NCBI GenBank assembly: GCA_900550365.1
Contig: URRR01000001.1
Span: 1 to 64,000, forward strand
DNA from: an uncultured Prevotella sp.
GTDB lineage: Bacteria > Bacteroidota > Bacteroidia > Bacteroidales > Bacteroidaceae
Reading direction: 5' to 3'
DNA: 64,000 bases
Of this stretch, positions 36,640-46,207 are shown piece after piece (the stretch's first letter is position 1; the number at the start of each line of letters is the position of its first letter). The translations under genes were made by a program, and so were the position numbers. The notes below the pieces were generated by a model. That model did no database searches and had not been told where the DNA came from. It was given only the letters and a program-made list of their open reading frames with translations.

Positions 36640-36930
36640 TTTCTCGAAAAATAAATAACAGTAATGGCCGTGTTGCCAGCATTATTGTTCACATCCGTAT
36701 TCTTGTCATTATGCACCTGAACTGCGAATAAACCTTTTTGGAATGAAAGGTAAAGGTTAGCGAATCAAGAAGTAAGAGTTAAGAATTAAGAAAAGCAGTA
36801 AGAAGCCAAGGTGTTAAAGGGAGTGAATCCTGCCCAGGCATATTTGTGATATTTTTATAAAAATGACATTACGATACCCCGGAAAGCCTTGCGGCAAAGG
36901 CTGTAAGGCTTGCAATTTTCGTACAAAACC
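36640..36930. other. Gene-free leader region of the fructan susC gene
   Basis: Holds a one-armed word array (AAGTAAGAGTTAAGAATTAAG near 36770-36790) and AT-rich DNA. No gene is seen. Confidence 0.5.
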
Positions 36931-36931
36931 T

Positions 36932-37013
36932 ATAAATTTTGATTCAAAGTACAAAATTTTATAACGTTTGAAATAAAGTTTTTATCCTTTTTAAAGCTCT
37001 GTCAGTACATTTG
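36932..37013 (+). promoter_or_regulatory. Fructan susC promoter with two upstream boxes
   Basis: -7 TACATTTG (37006-37013) followed by CGGC. Upstream lie ATAAATTTTGATTCAAA (36932-36948) and ACGTTTGAAATAAAGTTTT (36964-36982). Both boxes recur before the second GH32 gene; the GAAATAAA core starts exactly 36 bases before the -7 box at both promoters. They are the best candidates for sites bound by the hybrid sensor's AraC domain. Confidence 0.65.
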
Positions 37014-37058
37014 CGGCAGGCTATAAATTTATTTACTAACCGTAAAAAATTAAAGTTT

Positions 37059-40000
37059 ATGATGAAAAACATTAAACGGATACTGCTAAACGCAGTGTTT
37101 ATCGCCTTAGGCACAACCGCCTTCGCCCAACAGACAATGGACGTAAGCGGTGTCGTAAAGGACGAGACAGGCGAGGCCGTCATCGGCGCTACGGTGACGG
37201 AAGAAGGCACACAGAATGCCACTGTAACCGATTTTGACGGTAACTTCAAGCTTAAGACCAAACCGGGCGCAAAGCTGAAGATTACCTATATAGGTTTTAA
37301 ACCGGCCACGGTTACCGCCGGTCCGAACGTGAACGTCACGATTCAAGAGGACAACAACATCATGGAAGAGCTTGTCGTGACGGGTTATACCACCCAGCGC
37401 AGGGCCGACCTTACCGGTTCAGTGGCCGTCATGGATATGGACGAGCCGATGAGTGCGGCTAATCCTAACATGCTGTCATCAATGCAGGGCAAGCTCGCCG
37501 GCGTAACCATCAGCGACGACGCTGCGCCTGGCGGCGGCAGTTCTACCATCCGCGTGCGTGGTATGAGTACGGTCAACCCGAACAACTCGCCGCTCTACAT
37601 CATCGACGGCGTGGCTACTACGGAGAACCTTAACTCTATCAACCCGGCCGACATCGAGTCAATCCAGGTATTGAAGGATGCGTCTTCAGCATCAATCTAC
37701 GGTTCGCGAGCTGCCAACGGCGTGATAATCATCACCACAAAGCAGGGCAAGGGCGACAAGCTCTCTATCAACGTGAACTATTCTCTCAGTCTCCAGACCG
37801 TCGCAAAGACTTACGACATGCTCAACGCAGAGCAGTGGGGACAGGCCTACTGGACGGCTGCGGCAAACTCTAACGTGGTTGCCTCACATCCGTTCTACGG
37901 CAGCGGAGCTACTCCTCAGCTCGGAGAATGGCTCGACGCGGCACACACCGTAAGGTCTGCCGACACCGACTGGCAGGACGCTGTGTACTCAGCAGCATGG
38001 ACACACAACCTCTCTGCAAGCGTATCTAACAGCAGCAAGAACGGTTCCGTGATGTTCTCACTGAACTATGTAAACCAGGACGGACTTATCGACTACACGT
38101 TCTACCGCCGCTATTCGGCACGTGTCAACTCTTCATACAACATCGGCAAATACGTGAAAGTAGGCGAAAACCTCATGGTTGCCAACTGGCAGGACCGTGG
38201 CTTCACCACCAATGCTGACCGTGGTGTGCCTGCAATGGCCATCTTCCAGCATCCGGCAATCCCGGTATATGACGTCAACGGCAACTTCGCACGCCCGATG
38301 TACCTCAGCAGCTCTGACTTTGCCAACCCGGTACAGACCATTTACAACGGCCGCGACAACAACAACGACAGCTGGCGTATCTTCGGTAACGGCTTCATCG
38401 AGGTGTATCCCGTAAAGGGACTTACCCTCAAGAGCAACATCGGTATCGAACACGTGCAGTACTTCAACAAGAATCTTAACCGCCGTGTCAACCCCTCTGA
38501 CCAGAACAGCATGAACCGTGCTTACGGCACCGGAGACACCTGGACATGGACAAACACGGCCAACTATAACCTTGACCTCAACGAGCATCATCTCAATGTG
38601 CTTGCCGGTGTCGAGGCAATCAAGTACACCTTCCAGGACATCTCTGCCGCACGCACCGACTATGCGTTTGAAGACGAAGGCTTCATGCAGATCGGCGCCG
38701 GTACAGGCGACCAGACCAACGGCGGCGGAAAGAACCAGTGGGCACTGTTCTCTCTCTTCGCAAAGGCTGACTATAACTACGCTGACCGCTACCTCTTGTC
38801 AGCAACTATCCGCCGTGACCAGACCTCTCGTCTGTGGAAAGGCCAGAACTCAGGCGTCTTCCCTGCTTTCTCGGCAGCATGGCGACTCTCTGAGGAGAAG
38901 TTCTTCCCGAAGAACAACATCGTAAACGACGTAAAGATACGTTTCGGCTGGGGACAGAACGGTAATGCCGCAATCGACAACTTCTATGCCGGATACACCA
39001 CCTACGCTTACGTTTCAGGTAACGGAGCATACGACCTGGCCGGCACTAACCAGACAGTCAACCCCGGAGTAATCGTCTCGGCGTCAGGAAACAGAGACCT
39101 GAAGTGGGAGACCACCACGCAGACCAACATCGGTCTTGACCTCCGTATGTTCAACAACACCTTCGGACTTTCACTTGATTACTTCATCAAGAACACCAAG
39201 GACATGCTTACACAGCCGCCGGTGCTCGCCGTAGCAGGTGAGAACGCCGTTGTTTACCGTAACACCGGTAGCATGAAGAACCACGGTTTCGAGCTCATGG
39301 CCGACTACCACAGCCCGCAGTACGGTGACTTCTCATGGGACGGTTCGTTCAACTTCTCGCTCTACCGCAACGAGGTTGAGAAGCTCAACGACTACGTTTC
39401 ATACATCAGCGCAGGCGACTGGAGAATACAGGAAGGCGAGCCTATGGGCGTTTACTACGGCTATGTGGCTGACGGACTGTTCCGTACAGAGGAGGAAGTC
39501 TACAACTCTGCCGTTCAGGAAGGCAAGGGATTAGGCCGCATCCGCTATAGAGACATTGACGGAAACGGCGTCATCGACGAGAACGACCGCTGCATAATCG
39601 GCGACCCGAACCCCGACTTCTCACTCGGTCTTAACCTCACATTCAAGTACAAGCAGTTCACTCTGAGCACCTTCTTCACCGGCGAATTCGGCTTCGACAT
39701 ATACAATATGGTAAAGAAACAGCTTGACTTCATGGGCACAGGTCTGCGCGACATCAACCACGGAGTTGACATCCTGAACGCCTGGTCACCTGAAAATCCG
39801 AACTCATCGATACCTGCTCTGTCTCTCACCAACACGAACGACGAGCTGCGCATGTCATCATACTTCGTTGAAGACGGTTCATACTTCAAGATGAAGTACA
39901 TCAAGCTGCAGTATGACCTGCCTTCAAAGATAGCCAAGAAGTTCTGCCAGGGCCTGAGCGTTTACGGTCAGGTAGAGAATGTGTTTACAATAACAGGCTA

Positions 40001-40109
40001 CTCAGGCCTCGACCCCGAGCTGCCGCTCAGCAGCTACGGAGCACGTGTAGACAACTCTCCTTATCCGCGTTCACGTACATTCTCAATAGGCATTAACCTT
40101 CAGTTCTGA
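37059..40109 (+). CDS. SusC/RagA-family TonB-dependent transporter (fructan PUL)
   Basis: Outer-membrane importer for fructo-oligosaccharides, paired with the following SusD. The 1016 residues show a signal peptide (1-26, ending AFAQ), a regulatory-like beta domain (about 28-110, VSGVVKDETGEAVIGATV), ELVVTGYTTQRRADLTGSV, the plug with IDGVATTENL and YGSRAANGVIIITTKQG, and a barrel ending SIGINLQF. The ATG at 37059 is preferred; a TTG at 37011 lies in the -7 box. Substrate is inferred from the adjacent DUF4960, GH32 and fructokinase genes, the set found in the B. thetaiotaomicron levan locus. Confidence 0.95.
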   Translation: MMKNIKRILLNAVFIALGTTAFAQQTMDVSGVVKDETGEAVIGATVTEEGTQNATVTDFDGNFKLKTKPGAKLKITYIGFKPATVTAGPNVNVTIQEDNNIMEELVVTGYTTQRRADLTGSVAVMDMDEPMSAANPNMLSSMQGKLAGVTISDDAAPGGGSSTIRVRGMSTVNPNNSPLYIIDGVATTENLNSINPADIESIQVLKDASSASIYGSRAANGVIIITTKQGKGDKLSINVNYSLSLQTVAKTYDMLNAEQWGQAYWTAAANSNVVASHPFYGSGATPQLGEWLDAAHTVRSADTDWQDAVYSAAWTHNLSASVSNSSKNGSVMFSLNYVNQDGLIDYTFYRRYSARVNSSYNIGKYVKVGENLMVANWQDRGFTTNADRGVPAMAIFQHPAIPVYDVNGNFARPMYLSSSDFANPVQTIYNGRDNNNDSWRIFGNGFIEVYPVKGLTLKSNIGIEHVQYFNKNLNRRVNPSDQNSMNRAYGTGDTWTWTNTANYNLDLNEHHLNVLAGVEAIKYTFQDISAARTDYAFEDEGFMQIGAGTGDQTNGGGKNQWALFSLFAKADYNYADRYLLSATIRRDQTSRLWKGQNSGVFPAFSAAWRLSEEKFFPKNNIVNDVKIRFGWGQNGNAAIDNFYAGYTTYAYVSGNGAYDLAGTNQTVNPGVIVSASGNRDLKWETTTQTNIGLDLRMFNNTFGLSLDYFIKNTKDMLTQPPVLAVAGENAVVYRNTGSMKNHGFELMADYHSPQYGDFSWDGSFNFSLYRNEVEKLNDYVSYISAGDWRIQEGEPMGVYYGYVADGLFRTEEEVYNSAVQEGKGLGRIRYRDIDGNGVIDENDRCIIGDPNPDFSLGLNLTFKYKQFTLSTFFTGEFGFDIYNMVKKQLDFMGTGLRDINHGVDILNAWSPENPNSSIPALSLTNTNDELRMSSYFVEDGSYFKMKYIKLQYDLPSKIAKKFCQGLSVYGQVENVFTITGYSGLDPELPLSSYGARVDNSPYPRSRTFSIGINLQF

Positions 40110-40222
40110 TTAAGCAGACAAGTAACAAGTTAACAGCAGACATGGTGACAGGGCGCGGGCTGCCGGCAAAGAGCCGCACGCAGGCCTGCAGTAAAGTCAC
40201 CGGTCGACCAAAAATTACAAAT

Positions 40223-41944
40223 ATGAAACCATTAAACAACATATATAAAATAGCCCTCGGCCTGGCCGTTATCGCCTCTCCGATCAGCTTCACGTCGTGC
40301 AACGACATGCTCGACCTTAAGCCACAGGGTGCATTCTCCGAGGAACAGCTTGACTCCACAGCAATCAACGGACTGATGACTGCGGCTTATTCAGGTCTCG
40401 AGTGCCACTTTTTCAATCCCGGTAATAATGAAGCATTCCAGGGACCGATAACCAACTGGATATTCGACGTGCGTTCAGACGATGCCTACAAAGGCGGAGG
40501 AGGCACCTCAATGGAGTCAAACATCCACGACCTTGAGGTTTCCACCATACGCAGCAACAACGTCTGCGTGCGTGACAAGTGGCGTAACAACTTCTACGCT
40601 GTGAGCCGTGTAAACAAGGCAATGCGTGCAATCGAGGGCACAAACATTGAAGGTAAGGAATCTATGCTGGCCGAGCTGAAGACGCTCCGCGCCTACTTCT
40701 ACTTCGACCTGATACGAGTGTTCAAGAACATTCCCTACTTTGACGAGACCGTAAGCGACCCAAGCTCAGTATCTCCGTACCAGTACACCCGCGACGAGAT
40801 ATTCGATTTCATCAAGGCTGACCTGCGCGACGCTTACAACACGCTGCCCGAGACTCAGGCAGACGCCGGCCGCTTCAACAAGTATGTGGCAGCTGCAATC
40901 ATGGCGAAGGTGTGCGCCTTCACCGCTTCAGTCAACAACAGCCAGGACGACTGGCAGGACGTTGTAACTTATTCTGACTACGTTATAAACAGCCAGAAGT
41001 ATCAGCTCTATCCCAACTTCCTCGATATGTCGAAGGTTGAGAACGACAACAAGTATGAGTCAATCCTCGCGATACAGTTCGCCGTGACTGCAGACAACCT
41101 GCATTACAACTACTGCAACATGCTCAACTGCACCATCAGCGAGGGCAACCTTTACGGAAACGGCGACGACTTCTTCCTCGGAAGCGAGAGCCTTGTCAAC
41201 GCATTCCGCACTGATGCCAACGGTCTGCCTTACCTTAACGGCAATTCCGGCGAAGTAAACAGCCTCGAGACGGTTGACATCAACTATACAGGCAACGTTG
41301 ACCCGCGCCTCGACTTCACCGTAGCACGTATCGGCGTGCCCTTCCGCGGACATACTTACACGTCATCATGGTGCCGTGCTTACGACATCTACGGCGAGCA
41401 CTCAGGCAAGAAGGGACAGCTTGCGCCCGAAGATCCGAACATCGTTCCCGGTATAGTTCCATGGGGAGCGTCAGGCCTTAACTTCTGCCTTATCCGCTAT
41501 GCAGACATCCTTCTGCTTAAGGCAGAGGCTCTTATCGAGATTGGCAATGACCTCGGCGAGGCCTGCAACCTCATCAACCAGGTACGCCAGAAAGCCCGCC
41601 GCAGCATCGACCCGAGCTACAGCCCTCTTGACCTTGACGGAGGCACAAGCTATATGGTAGAGGATTACAAGCCCGGCGTCAACTGCACATGGACCCAAGA
41701 CTATGCACGCCGCGCCGTGCGCATGGAGCGTCGCCTCGAGCTTGCAATGGAAGGCAACCGCTGGTTCGACCTTGTACGCTGGGGCACGGCGGTTGACGTT
41801 GTAAACAACTACATGCAGCTTGAGAGCGGAAAGCGCACTTATTATGACGGATCGTCAATCAGCAGTGACGAGATTTACTTCCCGATACCTCTCGACGAAC
41901 AGGACAACGCCGCAGGCGGACTGTACGACGAGCCGCAACAGTAA
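40223..41944 (+). CDS. SusD/RagB-family glycan-binding lipoprotein (fructan PUL)
   Basis: Surface lipoprotein partner of SusC. A 573-residue protein with signal peptide MKPLNNIYKIALGLAVIA and lipobox FTSC (Cys24), followed by NDMLDLKPQGAFSEEQL, the standard SusD start. TPR helices follow (LKTLRAYFYFDLIRVFKNIP), and the C-terminal RagB signature is seen (RYADILLLKAEALIEIG, RMERRLELAMEGNRWFDLVR). The ATG at 40223 is chosen because upstream codons to 40142 encode no signal peptide. Co-transcribed with susC (gap 113 bases) and the DUF4960 gene. Confidence 0.94.
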   Translation: MKPLNNIYKIALGLAVIASPISFTSCNDMLDLKPQGAFSEEQLDSTAINGLMTAAYSGLECHFFNPGNNEAFQGPITNWIFDVRSDDAYKGGGGTSMESNIHDLEVSTIRSNNVCVRDKWRNNFYAVSRVNKAMRAIEGTNIEGKESMLAELKTLRAYFYFDLIRVFKNIPYFDETVSDPSSVSPYQYTRDEIFDFIKADLRDAYNTLPETQADAGRFNKYVAAAIMAKVCAFTASVNNSQDDWQDVVTYSDYVINSQKYQLYPNFLDMSKVENDNKYESILAIQFAVTADNLHYNYCNMLNCTISEGNLYGNGDDFFLGSESLVNAFRTDANGLPYLNGNSGEVNSLETVDINYTGNVDPRLDFTVARIGVPFRGHTYTSSWCRAYDIYGEHSGKKGQLAPEDPNIVPGIVPWGASGLNFCLIRYADILLLKAEALIEIGNDLGEACNLINQVRQKARRSIDPSYSPLDLDGGTSYMVEDYKPGVNCTWTQDYARRAVRMERRLELAMEGNRWFDLVRWGTAVDVVNNYMQLESGKRTYYDGSSISSDEIYFPIPLDEQDNAAGGLYDEPQQ

Positions 41945-42035
41945 AACACTTGTGACACCGGCAAGCCGCGGCCTGCAACGCCACGGCCTGCCGGAAAAAC
42001 AAAGACATACCGTAAAAACATTAAACGAAAACACA

Positions 42036-43226
42036 ATGAAAACAAATATATTAAAGACTTTGGCCGTAGCGCTGACAGGCCTTTCGTTCGCAGCCTGCTC
42101 CGACGTGGAATTTCCTACGGCCGATATGTCAACGAAGCCTGCGGTCAAAGAAGTTGCAATGACGCAGGAAGGACGTAACGTAACGCTTACATGGACACTG
42201 CCCGAGGGCGACGACGTGTTAGGCGTACGCATCGACAAGAACGGCAATCTGCTCACCAATGTTGCCGCTCCGGCAACGTCTTACGTGGCACGCCACATCG
42301 AGAAGAACACCGATGTGTACTTCACAATCAAGACAAGTTTCGCAGACGGCACTTATGCACCCGGTCAGACGGTAATGGCACGCTTCGACGGAGAGCTTAC
42401 TCCGCCCGCAATGCTGCTGCCGCAGGCTGACGAGAACACACTCGACGACGACGAGAAGGCAGCCCTCGACTGGTTCCGCGAGACTTATCCCGACGGCCGC
42501 GTGCTGACGCCTGCAGAGTTTGCAGCCGGCGGAATAACGCCCGACCAGTATGGAGAGATATGGATTCAGGTAGACCGTGTAGACATAGCCCAGGGCTGGC
42601 AGAACCTTCCGGCAGAGCTTGTCCAGGCTGACGTGATAGCCGCACTTAAGGAGTATGTGCTCAACGGAGGCAACCTGCTGCTCACAAAGCACGCCACACA
42701 GCTCGTAGCAGCTATCGGCCGCGTGTCTGAAAACCGCGCTCCTAACCTCTTCGGAAGCGGTGACGGCGGCACGGGTACTGACATCTGGACACTAAATCCG
42801 GTAATAGGAAGCGGACAGACAGAGTCTTATGACCATATGAACCATGCCATCTACGCCAATCTGCCGGTGCTGTCTACCGAAGTTACCGGCTATCCCGACG
42901 GCTACGGAATGGAAGGTCCGGGTTGGCGTGAGGACCACAACTGTATGTGGGACCTTAACGTAACAGCTCTTGAAATATCAAATGATCCTAACGTGGTTAA
43001 GGGCTTCGAGGAGGCTACCAACTGCTCCGTGCTCGCCACATGGGCACACGTGACGGACTATTGCTGCGCCGGAATAATTGACTTCAACCCCGATGGCGAC
43101 TATCTCGGACGCATCGTGGCCATCGGTCTTAACTCTTACGAGTGGAACCAGAACGACCGCGTTAACGAGTATCAAGACAATATCGAGCTGCTGACAAAGA
43201 ACTGCCTGACGTATCTTCAGCAATAA
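42036..43226 (+). CDS. DUF4960 surface fructan-binding lipoprotein
   Basis: A 396-residue lipoprotein (signal ending FAAC, Cys20, then SDVEFP) with an N-terminal Ig/FN3-like domain (about 30-125, NVTLTWTLPEGDDVLGVRI) and a C-terminal DUF4960 domain (about 130-390; AALDWFRETYPDGRV, IWIQVDRVDIAQGW, NGGNLLLTKHATQ). Its B. thetaiotaomicron counterpart by family and gene order, BT1761, is a levan-binding surface protein; DUF4960 here therefore points to levan (beta-2,6) rather than inulin, as an inference. The ATG at 42036 is preferred over an earlier in-frame start that overlaps susD. Confidence 0.87.
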   Translation: MKTNILKTLAVALTGLSFAACSDVEFPTADMSTKPAVKEVAMTQEGRNVTLTWTLPEGDDVLGVRIDKNGNLLTNVAAPATSYVARHIEKNTDVYFTIKTSFADGTYAPGQTVMARFDGELTPPAMLLPQADENTLDDDEKAALDWFRETYPDGRVLTPAEFAAGGITPDQYGEIWIQVDRVDIAQGWQNLPAELVQADVIAALKEYVLNGGNLLLTKHATQLVAAIGRVSENRAPNLFGSGDGGTGTDIWTLNPVIGSGQTESYDHMNHAIYANLPVLSTEVTGYPDGYGMEGPGWREDHNCMWDLNVTALEISNDPNVVKGFEEATNCSVLATWAHVTDYCCAGIIDFNPDGDYLGRIVAIGLNSYEWNQNDRVNEYQDNIELLTKNCLTYLQQ

Positions 43227-43306
43227 ACGCCGCCTGCGGCATGTCTCTTATCAAGATAAAGGCTGACATGCCGCATCGGTGACGGACCCTAAATTCTGAT
43301 ACAAAC

Positions 43307-43430
43307 GTAACTTTTTGATTACCAAAGCTTTATCATTAATTTTCCAAAAGGTGGCCTTTTGTGCTGCGAAAGGCCACCTTTTACATCGCAAAAGACCGTC
43401 TTTTGCAGCATGAAAGGCCGTCTTTCGCAA
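43307..43430. repeat. Modular repeat cluster (locus g) with ACC-type variants
   Basis: Degenerate head GTAACTTTTTGATTACC, then AAAAGGTGGCCTTTT, AAAGGCCACCTTTT, AAAAGACCGTCTTTT and AAAGGCCGTCTTTC. It separates the susC-susD-SGBP genes from the GH32 genes. Just left of it, AAATTCTGATACAAA (43291-43305) resembles the upstream box of the susC promoter (13 of 15). Confidence 0.85.
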
Positions 43431-43527
43431 ACCCGGAAATCTGATATGCCTTAGTTCTCTCTTTTTTATTACTTGTCAACCGATAAACCAACAATTATAT
43501 AACAACTTATCTTAACACCAAAAAACC

Positions 43528-45990
43528 ATGAGACTGAAATCATTTAACATAGCGTTTATGCTTGCGTTCTCTCTCGGAGCAGCAGCACAAAACGACGTTG
43601 TCGCACACTTTGACATGACTGTCGGCAATGGCAACACTATAACTGAAAGCGTCAGCGGACAGGCTTTTGAAGTGGAGGGGAATTTCGCCGCCGAGAACGT
43701 TGACGGCGCAGTAGGCAAGGCTTTGCGCCTTGACGGCTATTCGTCTTACGTCAACGCACAGATAGACGCCTCAAAGCTGAGCACCACCGGGCTGACAATA
43801 TCGCTCTGGTGCGCCCCCGAGACTTACCCGATGATGAACACCAGCAAGGCAGAAAACGCCGAGACATGTATAGCCGGAAACCTTAACGAAACCTCACGCA
43901 CGGGCTTCGCCTTCACAATTACATCGCAAGGTGATTACGGTTTCAAGTGCTATGTCGGCGGTTTTTTAAGAGAACTATCGGTAACAACAGACAAGCTGCC
44001 TTATTACGAGTGGAGCTATCTTGTAGCCACGATTGACGCCACAAACAGCAGCGTTACGCTTTACCGCAACGGCAAGCAGGTTGCTACTGCACGCTGCCAG
44101 ACCCCAATCAATGTGGGCAGCAACGATTTCCTGATAGGCAAAAGCTCTACCGACTGCACGTTTGACGGCTACCTGCTCAACACGTTTAACGGTCTGATAG
44201 ACGACATCACGATATATAACAGGGTGTTTACAGCCGAAGAGGCTGCCATGCCTACGCCTGATAACGCTGCTGACCTGAGCATTCCCGCAAGCCGTTACGC
44301 AGGCGACATCTTGCGCCCGACGTTCCACGGCATGCCTGCTACGGCGTGGACCAACGAGTGTCACGGCATGGCTTATTCAGGCGGACGTTACCACCTGTTT
44401 TTCCAGAAAAACGCCAACGGCCCTTACATGGCCCGTCTGCACTGGGGACATATATGGTCAGAAAACCTTTATAAGTGGCATGAGGACCGCATAGCCCTTG
44501 CCCCCTCAGAGACTTACGACAAGAAGGGATGCTGGTCAGGGGCTGTGTTTACCGACCAAGAAATCACCGGCGGCAAGCCCGCGATAATATACACCGGCGT
44601 TGACAACGCCAAGGCGTCAATCAACATGGCGCTGCCCGACGACGAAAACCTTACGTATTGGACAAAATATGACGGCAACCCGCTGATTGACGGACGCCCG
44701 TCAGACCTGTCAGACGACTTCCGCGACCCGTATTTCTTTACCGCCAACGGCAAGAAGTATATGATAGTAGGTTCGGCAAAGAACGGTATCGGCACTACGA
44801 CTTTACATGAATACAGCACTAATACAAAGTCATGGGTCTATCTTGGAAAGTCCTTCTTCAGTGGCAGTAGCACCGGAACACACGGCACTTTCTGGGAGAT
44901 GCCAACCATAACGCAGATTGGCGACAAGTGGCTTTTCACCATAACGCCGCAGAATACATCAAACGGCGTTGAGGTGTTGTACTGGGTTGGCGACATCACC
45001 GCTGACGGAACATTCAGCCCAACGGCACAAACTCTCAACCAACCGGCCAAACTTGAACTTGACGGATTCAGCAAAGACGGCTACGGACTGCTGTCACCGA
45101 CGATATTCCAGCACGACGGCAAGACCCTGCTTTTAGGCATCGTGCCCGACAAACTGCCGTCTGCAGAGAACTATAAACTGGGCTGGGCTCACTGCTACAG
45201 CCTTCCGCGCGAAATCTCTTTGGCTGATGACGGCACGCTGATACAGAAGCCTTACAGCGGACTTACAGCCATGCGCACATCTGAAAGCTATTCAAGAAGC
45301 GACTTTGACCTTAACGGAACAGAATCGCTCAGCCCCGTAAGCGGCCGTAAGGTGGAGCTTTGCGGCGAGTTTGAAGTAGGTTCAGGCGAGTTCGGTTTCA
45401 ACATATTCAAGAGCGGAGACAAGGCCGTGAAGCTGAGTTTCTCGCCTTTAGAGAATAGGCTTACCGTAAATGCCTCAGGCATTGACCGCATCAGCAATGA
45501 CGATAACGAGTATGACGGCGTTTACAGCAGCGAGCTTCCGCGCAGAATACAGACCGACGAGGTGCTCAAGATAAACGCTTTCATTGACCACTCGATAATG
45601 GACGTGTTCATCAACGACACGTGGGCGTTCTCTATGAGAGTGTTCCCGACTGACGAAAATGCCAACGGCATTGAGGCGTTCTCTGACGGAACAACACATG
45701 TAAAGACGCTCAACGCATGGGTTCTCGATGAAAACCAGAGCGAGTCTTCAGGCATAACGTCGGTAGACGCGGGCCGGGATTTCGGACTCGAGATAAAGGA
45801 CGGCGCCCTCGTTTACGACAACACGTATGACAACGCCGTGCTGACCGTCTACGATCTGGAGGGCCGCATGCTCTCGACAAGCCGTATCGGCGCAGGCCGC
45901 GGCAGCCTGAGGATAGCTTACCGCGGCGCATGCATCGCACGGATTGTAACCGACGGGAACACCTTCAGCCGCAAGATAGTAATCAGATGA
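43528..45990 (+). CDS. LamG-GH32 protein with altered nucleophile motif and T9SS-like tail
   Basis: An 820-residue secreted protein of the GH32 (fructan hydrolase) family. Signal peptide (1-21, ending AAAQ), LamG/concanavalin-like domain (about 24-235; GLTISLWCAPE, NGLIDDITIYNRVF), five-bladed GH32 domain (about 265-590) and C-terminal beta sandwich (about 595-740). The stabiliser Asp400 (DDFRDPY) and acid/base Glu457 (FWEMP) are present, but the usual WMNDPNG reads WTNECHG, with Glu277 where the nucleophile Asp should be. The last 75 residues (VYDLEGRML and SRKIVIR) resemble a type IX secretion sorting domain. Probably a surface or released fructan-active or fructan-binding protein. Confidence 0.82.
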   Translation: MRLKSFNIAFMLAFSLGAAAQNDVVAHFDMTVGNGNTITESVSGQAFEVEGNFAAENVDGAVGKALRLDGYSSYVNAQIDASKLSTTGLTISLWCAPETYPMMNTSKAENAETCIAGNLNETSRTGFAFTITSQGDYGFKCYVGGFLRELSVTTDKLPYYEWSYLVATIDATNSSVTLYRNGKQVATARCQTPINVGSNDFLIGKSSTDCTFDGYLLNTFNGLIDDITIYNRVFTAEEAAMPTPDNAADLSIPASRYAGDILRPTFHGMPATAWTNECHGMAYSGGRYHLFFQKNANGPYMARLHWGHIWSENLYKWHEDRIALAPSETYDKKGCWSGAVFTDQEITGGKPAIIYTGVDNAKASINMALPDDENLTYWTKYDGNPLIDGRPSDLSDDFRDPYFFTANGKKYMIVGSAKNGIGTTTLHEYSTNTKSWVYLGKSFFSGSSTGTHGTFWEMPTITQIGDKWLFTITPQNTSNGVEVLYWVGDITADGTFSPTAQTLNQPAKLELDGFSKDGYGLLSPTIFQHDGKTLLLGIVPDKLPSAENYKLGWAHCYSLPREISLADDGTLIQKPYSGLTAMRTSESYSRSDFDLNGTESLSPVSGRKVELCGEFEVGSGEFGFNIFKSGDKAVKLSFSPLENRLTVNASGIDRISNDDNEYDGVYSSELPRRIQTDEVLKINAFIDHSIMDVFINDTWAFSMRVFPTDENANGIEAFSDGTTHVKTLNAWVLDENQSESSGITSVDAGRDFGLEIKDGALVYDNTYDNAVLTVYDLEGRMLSTSRIGAGRGSLRIAYRGACIARIVTDGNTFSRKIVIR

Positions 45991-46059
45991 CCGGCAACGG
46001 TGTCTTTGCCGCATGGTCAAGACAAGAAGTCTGACAATATAAATTATCATTCAAAAGGT

Positions 46060-46140
46060 ATGAATTTTGTTACATGAACGTTTTTTTACATACGTTGAAA
46101 TAAAATTTTCACCGCTTAATGATTTATTTATTTAAATTTG
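46060..46140 (+). promoter_or_regulatory. Second fructan promoter (GH32-MFS-fructokinase)
   Basis: -7 TAAATTTG (46133-46140) followed by CGGC. Upstream boxes ATGAATTTTGTTACATG (46060-46076) and ACGTTGAAATAAAATTTT (46092-46109) match those before susC; GAAATAAA begins 36 bases before the -7 box in both, and box-to-box distance is 37 versus 38 bases. Confidence 0.65.
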
Positions 46141-46207
46141 CGGCATAATAAAATGAAAGCGCAACCTGCTGAATCTGATTGAATTTACTAACTAAATATT
46201 ACTAATC

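Noticed and set aside
43528..45990. First GH32 gene as a pseudogene because of its altered motif
   Set aside because: The frame is intact over 820 codons with a signal peptide, conserved flanking motifs and a complete C-terminus, so only the active-site change is noted.
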